Source: a virus. From it: a stretch of 21,487 nt of DNA. Position 1 is the first letter of the stretch. Each line of letters opens with the position of its first letter. Position numbers and translations under genes: made by a program. The stretch covers positions 1 to 21,487 of the IMG/VR virus record IMGVR_UViG_3300042922_000326; one strand, 5' to 3'. This document shows positions 21,374 through 21,487 of this stretch, piece after piece. The notes under the pieces are model-generated. The model was not told where the DNA came from. It did not search any database and saw only the letters and a program-made list of their open reading frames with translations.

Positions 21374-21487
21374 TCATTCATTGATATATGCTTGTATTGT
21401 TTCTTTCCACAATTGATATCCTGCATATGTAAGATGCACTCCATCAGTAGTATATTTAGGTGCCATCCATTTGCCGTTATAAAAATA
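21374..21487 (-). CDS. SGNH/GDSL-family hydrolase, C-terminal fragment
   Basis: The last 37 residues of a gene that continues beyond the window, ending in TGA at 21376-21374. They include KYTTDGVHLTYAGYQLWKE, in which D and H of DGVHLT form the block V catalytic Asp-His pair of SGNH esterases and lipases. The family removes acyl groups from lipids, polysaccharides or peptidoglycan. It is convergent with the preceding gene and may be outside the replication and transfer module. The catalytic Ser, Gly and Asn blocks lie off the window. Confidence 0.8.
   Translation of the reverse strand, partial: YFYNGKWMAPKYTTDGVHLTYAGYQLWKETIQAYINE

Noticed and set aside
1-21487. CRISPR arrays, tRNA or rRNA genes, insertion sequences and an integrase
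   Set aside because: No repeat-spacer array, tRNA-like fold, transposase or recombinase motif was found on either strand by eye.

Overview
The window looks like part of an extrachromosomal temperate phage, phage-plasmid or related mobile element of a low-GC Firmicute, plausibly a gut or rumen Clostridia/Lachnospiraceae host. The evidence is AT-rich DNA, AGGAGG-type ribosome binding sites, tightly overlapping small genes (ATGA and TAATG junctions), and families typical of Firmicute phages: RecT, SSB, CHC2 zinc finger, DUF927-type ATPase, ERCC4 nuclease and XRE regulators. No integrase, capsid, terminase or tail gene is present. A ParM-like actin followed by a ribbon-helix-helix protein suggests plasmid-style partition. 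The host assignment is inference.

Left arm (1 to about 15140, minus strand, transcribed right to left): one long early-type operon led by an XRE regulator. In order of transcription it holds a secreted lytic transglycosylase, a 36-residue Cys-rich protein, a two-TM protein, a basic 63-residue protein, a 703-residue protein of repeated SH3/KOW-like units, a small hypothetical, an SbcC/Rad50-like ATPase, a run of small proteins including a tandem paralogous pair, RecT, a small protein, a metallo-beta-lactamase-fold hydrolase, a small membrane protein, SSB, an HNH-type homing-like endonuclease, a basic helical protein, a zinc-ribbon protein, an ERCC4 nuclease, several small proteins, a CHC2 primase zinc-finger protein, a DUF927-like helicase, a gene broken by an in-frame TGA, two small proteins, and the start of a cytosine-C5 DNA methyltransferase. 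Together these make a replication and recombination module.

Control region (about 15140 to 16990): a divergent pair of paralogous XRE regulators with inverted and direct repeats between them, a lone minus-strand gene, a third XRE regulator preceded by a very AT-rich, palindrome-dense leader, and a putative parC-like stretch before the actin gene.

Right arm (16994 to 20499, plus strand): ParM-like actin, RHH protein with no canonical start codon, FtsK/TcpA-like DNA translocase, replication-relaxation-like winged-helix protein, and a membrane-anchored OB-fold protein. This reads as a maintenance and DNA-transfer module. A 337-bp gap with three 12-bp tandem repeats and a perfect consensus promoter follows. 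Then come a small membrane protein and, convergent on the minus strand, the C-terminus of an SGNH hydrolase that may mark the far side of the module.

The most striking signal is not a gene. The asymmetric octamer TTGACGGC (usually followed by A) occurs 29 times exactly in 21.5 kb, when well under one is expected by chance. It is almost evenly split between strands. Every copy lies inside a coding region (one of them the interrupted gene), and the copies fall in different reading frames, so they encode different peptides (LTA, IDG/LDG, AVK/AVN, PSK). Selection must be acting on the DNA rather than on the protein. Its role is unknown.
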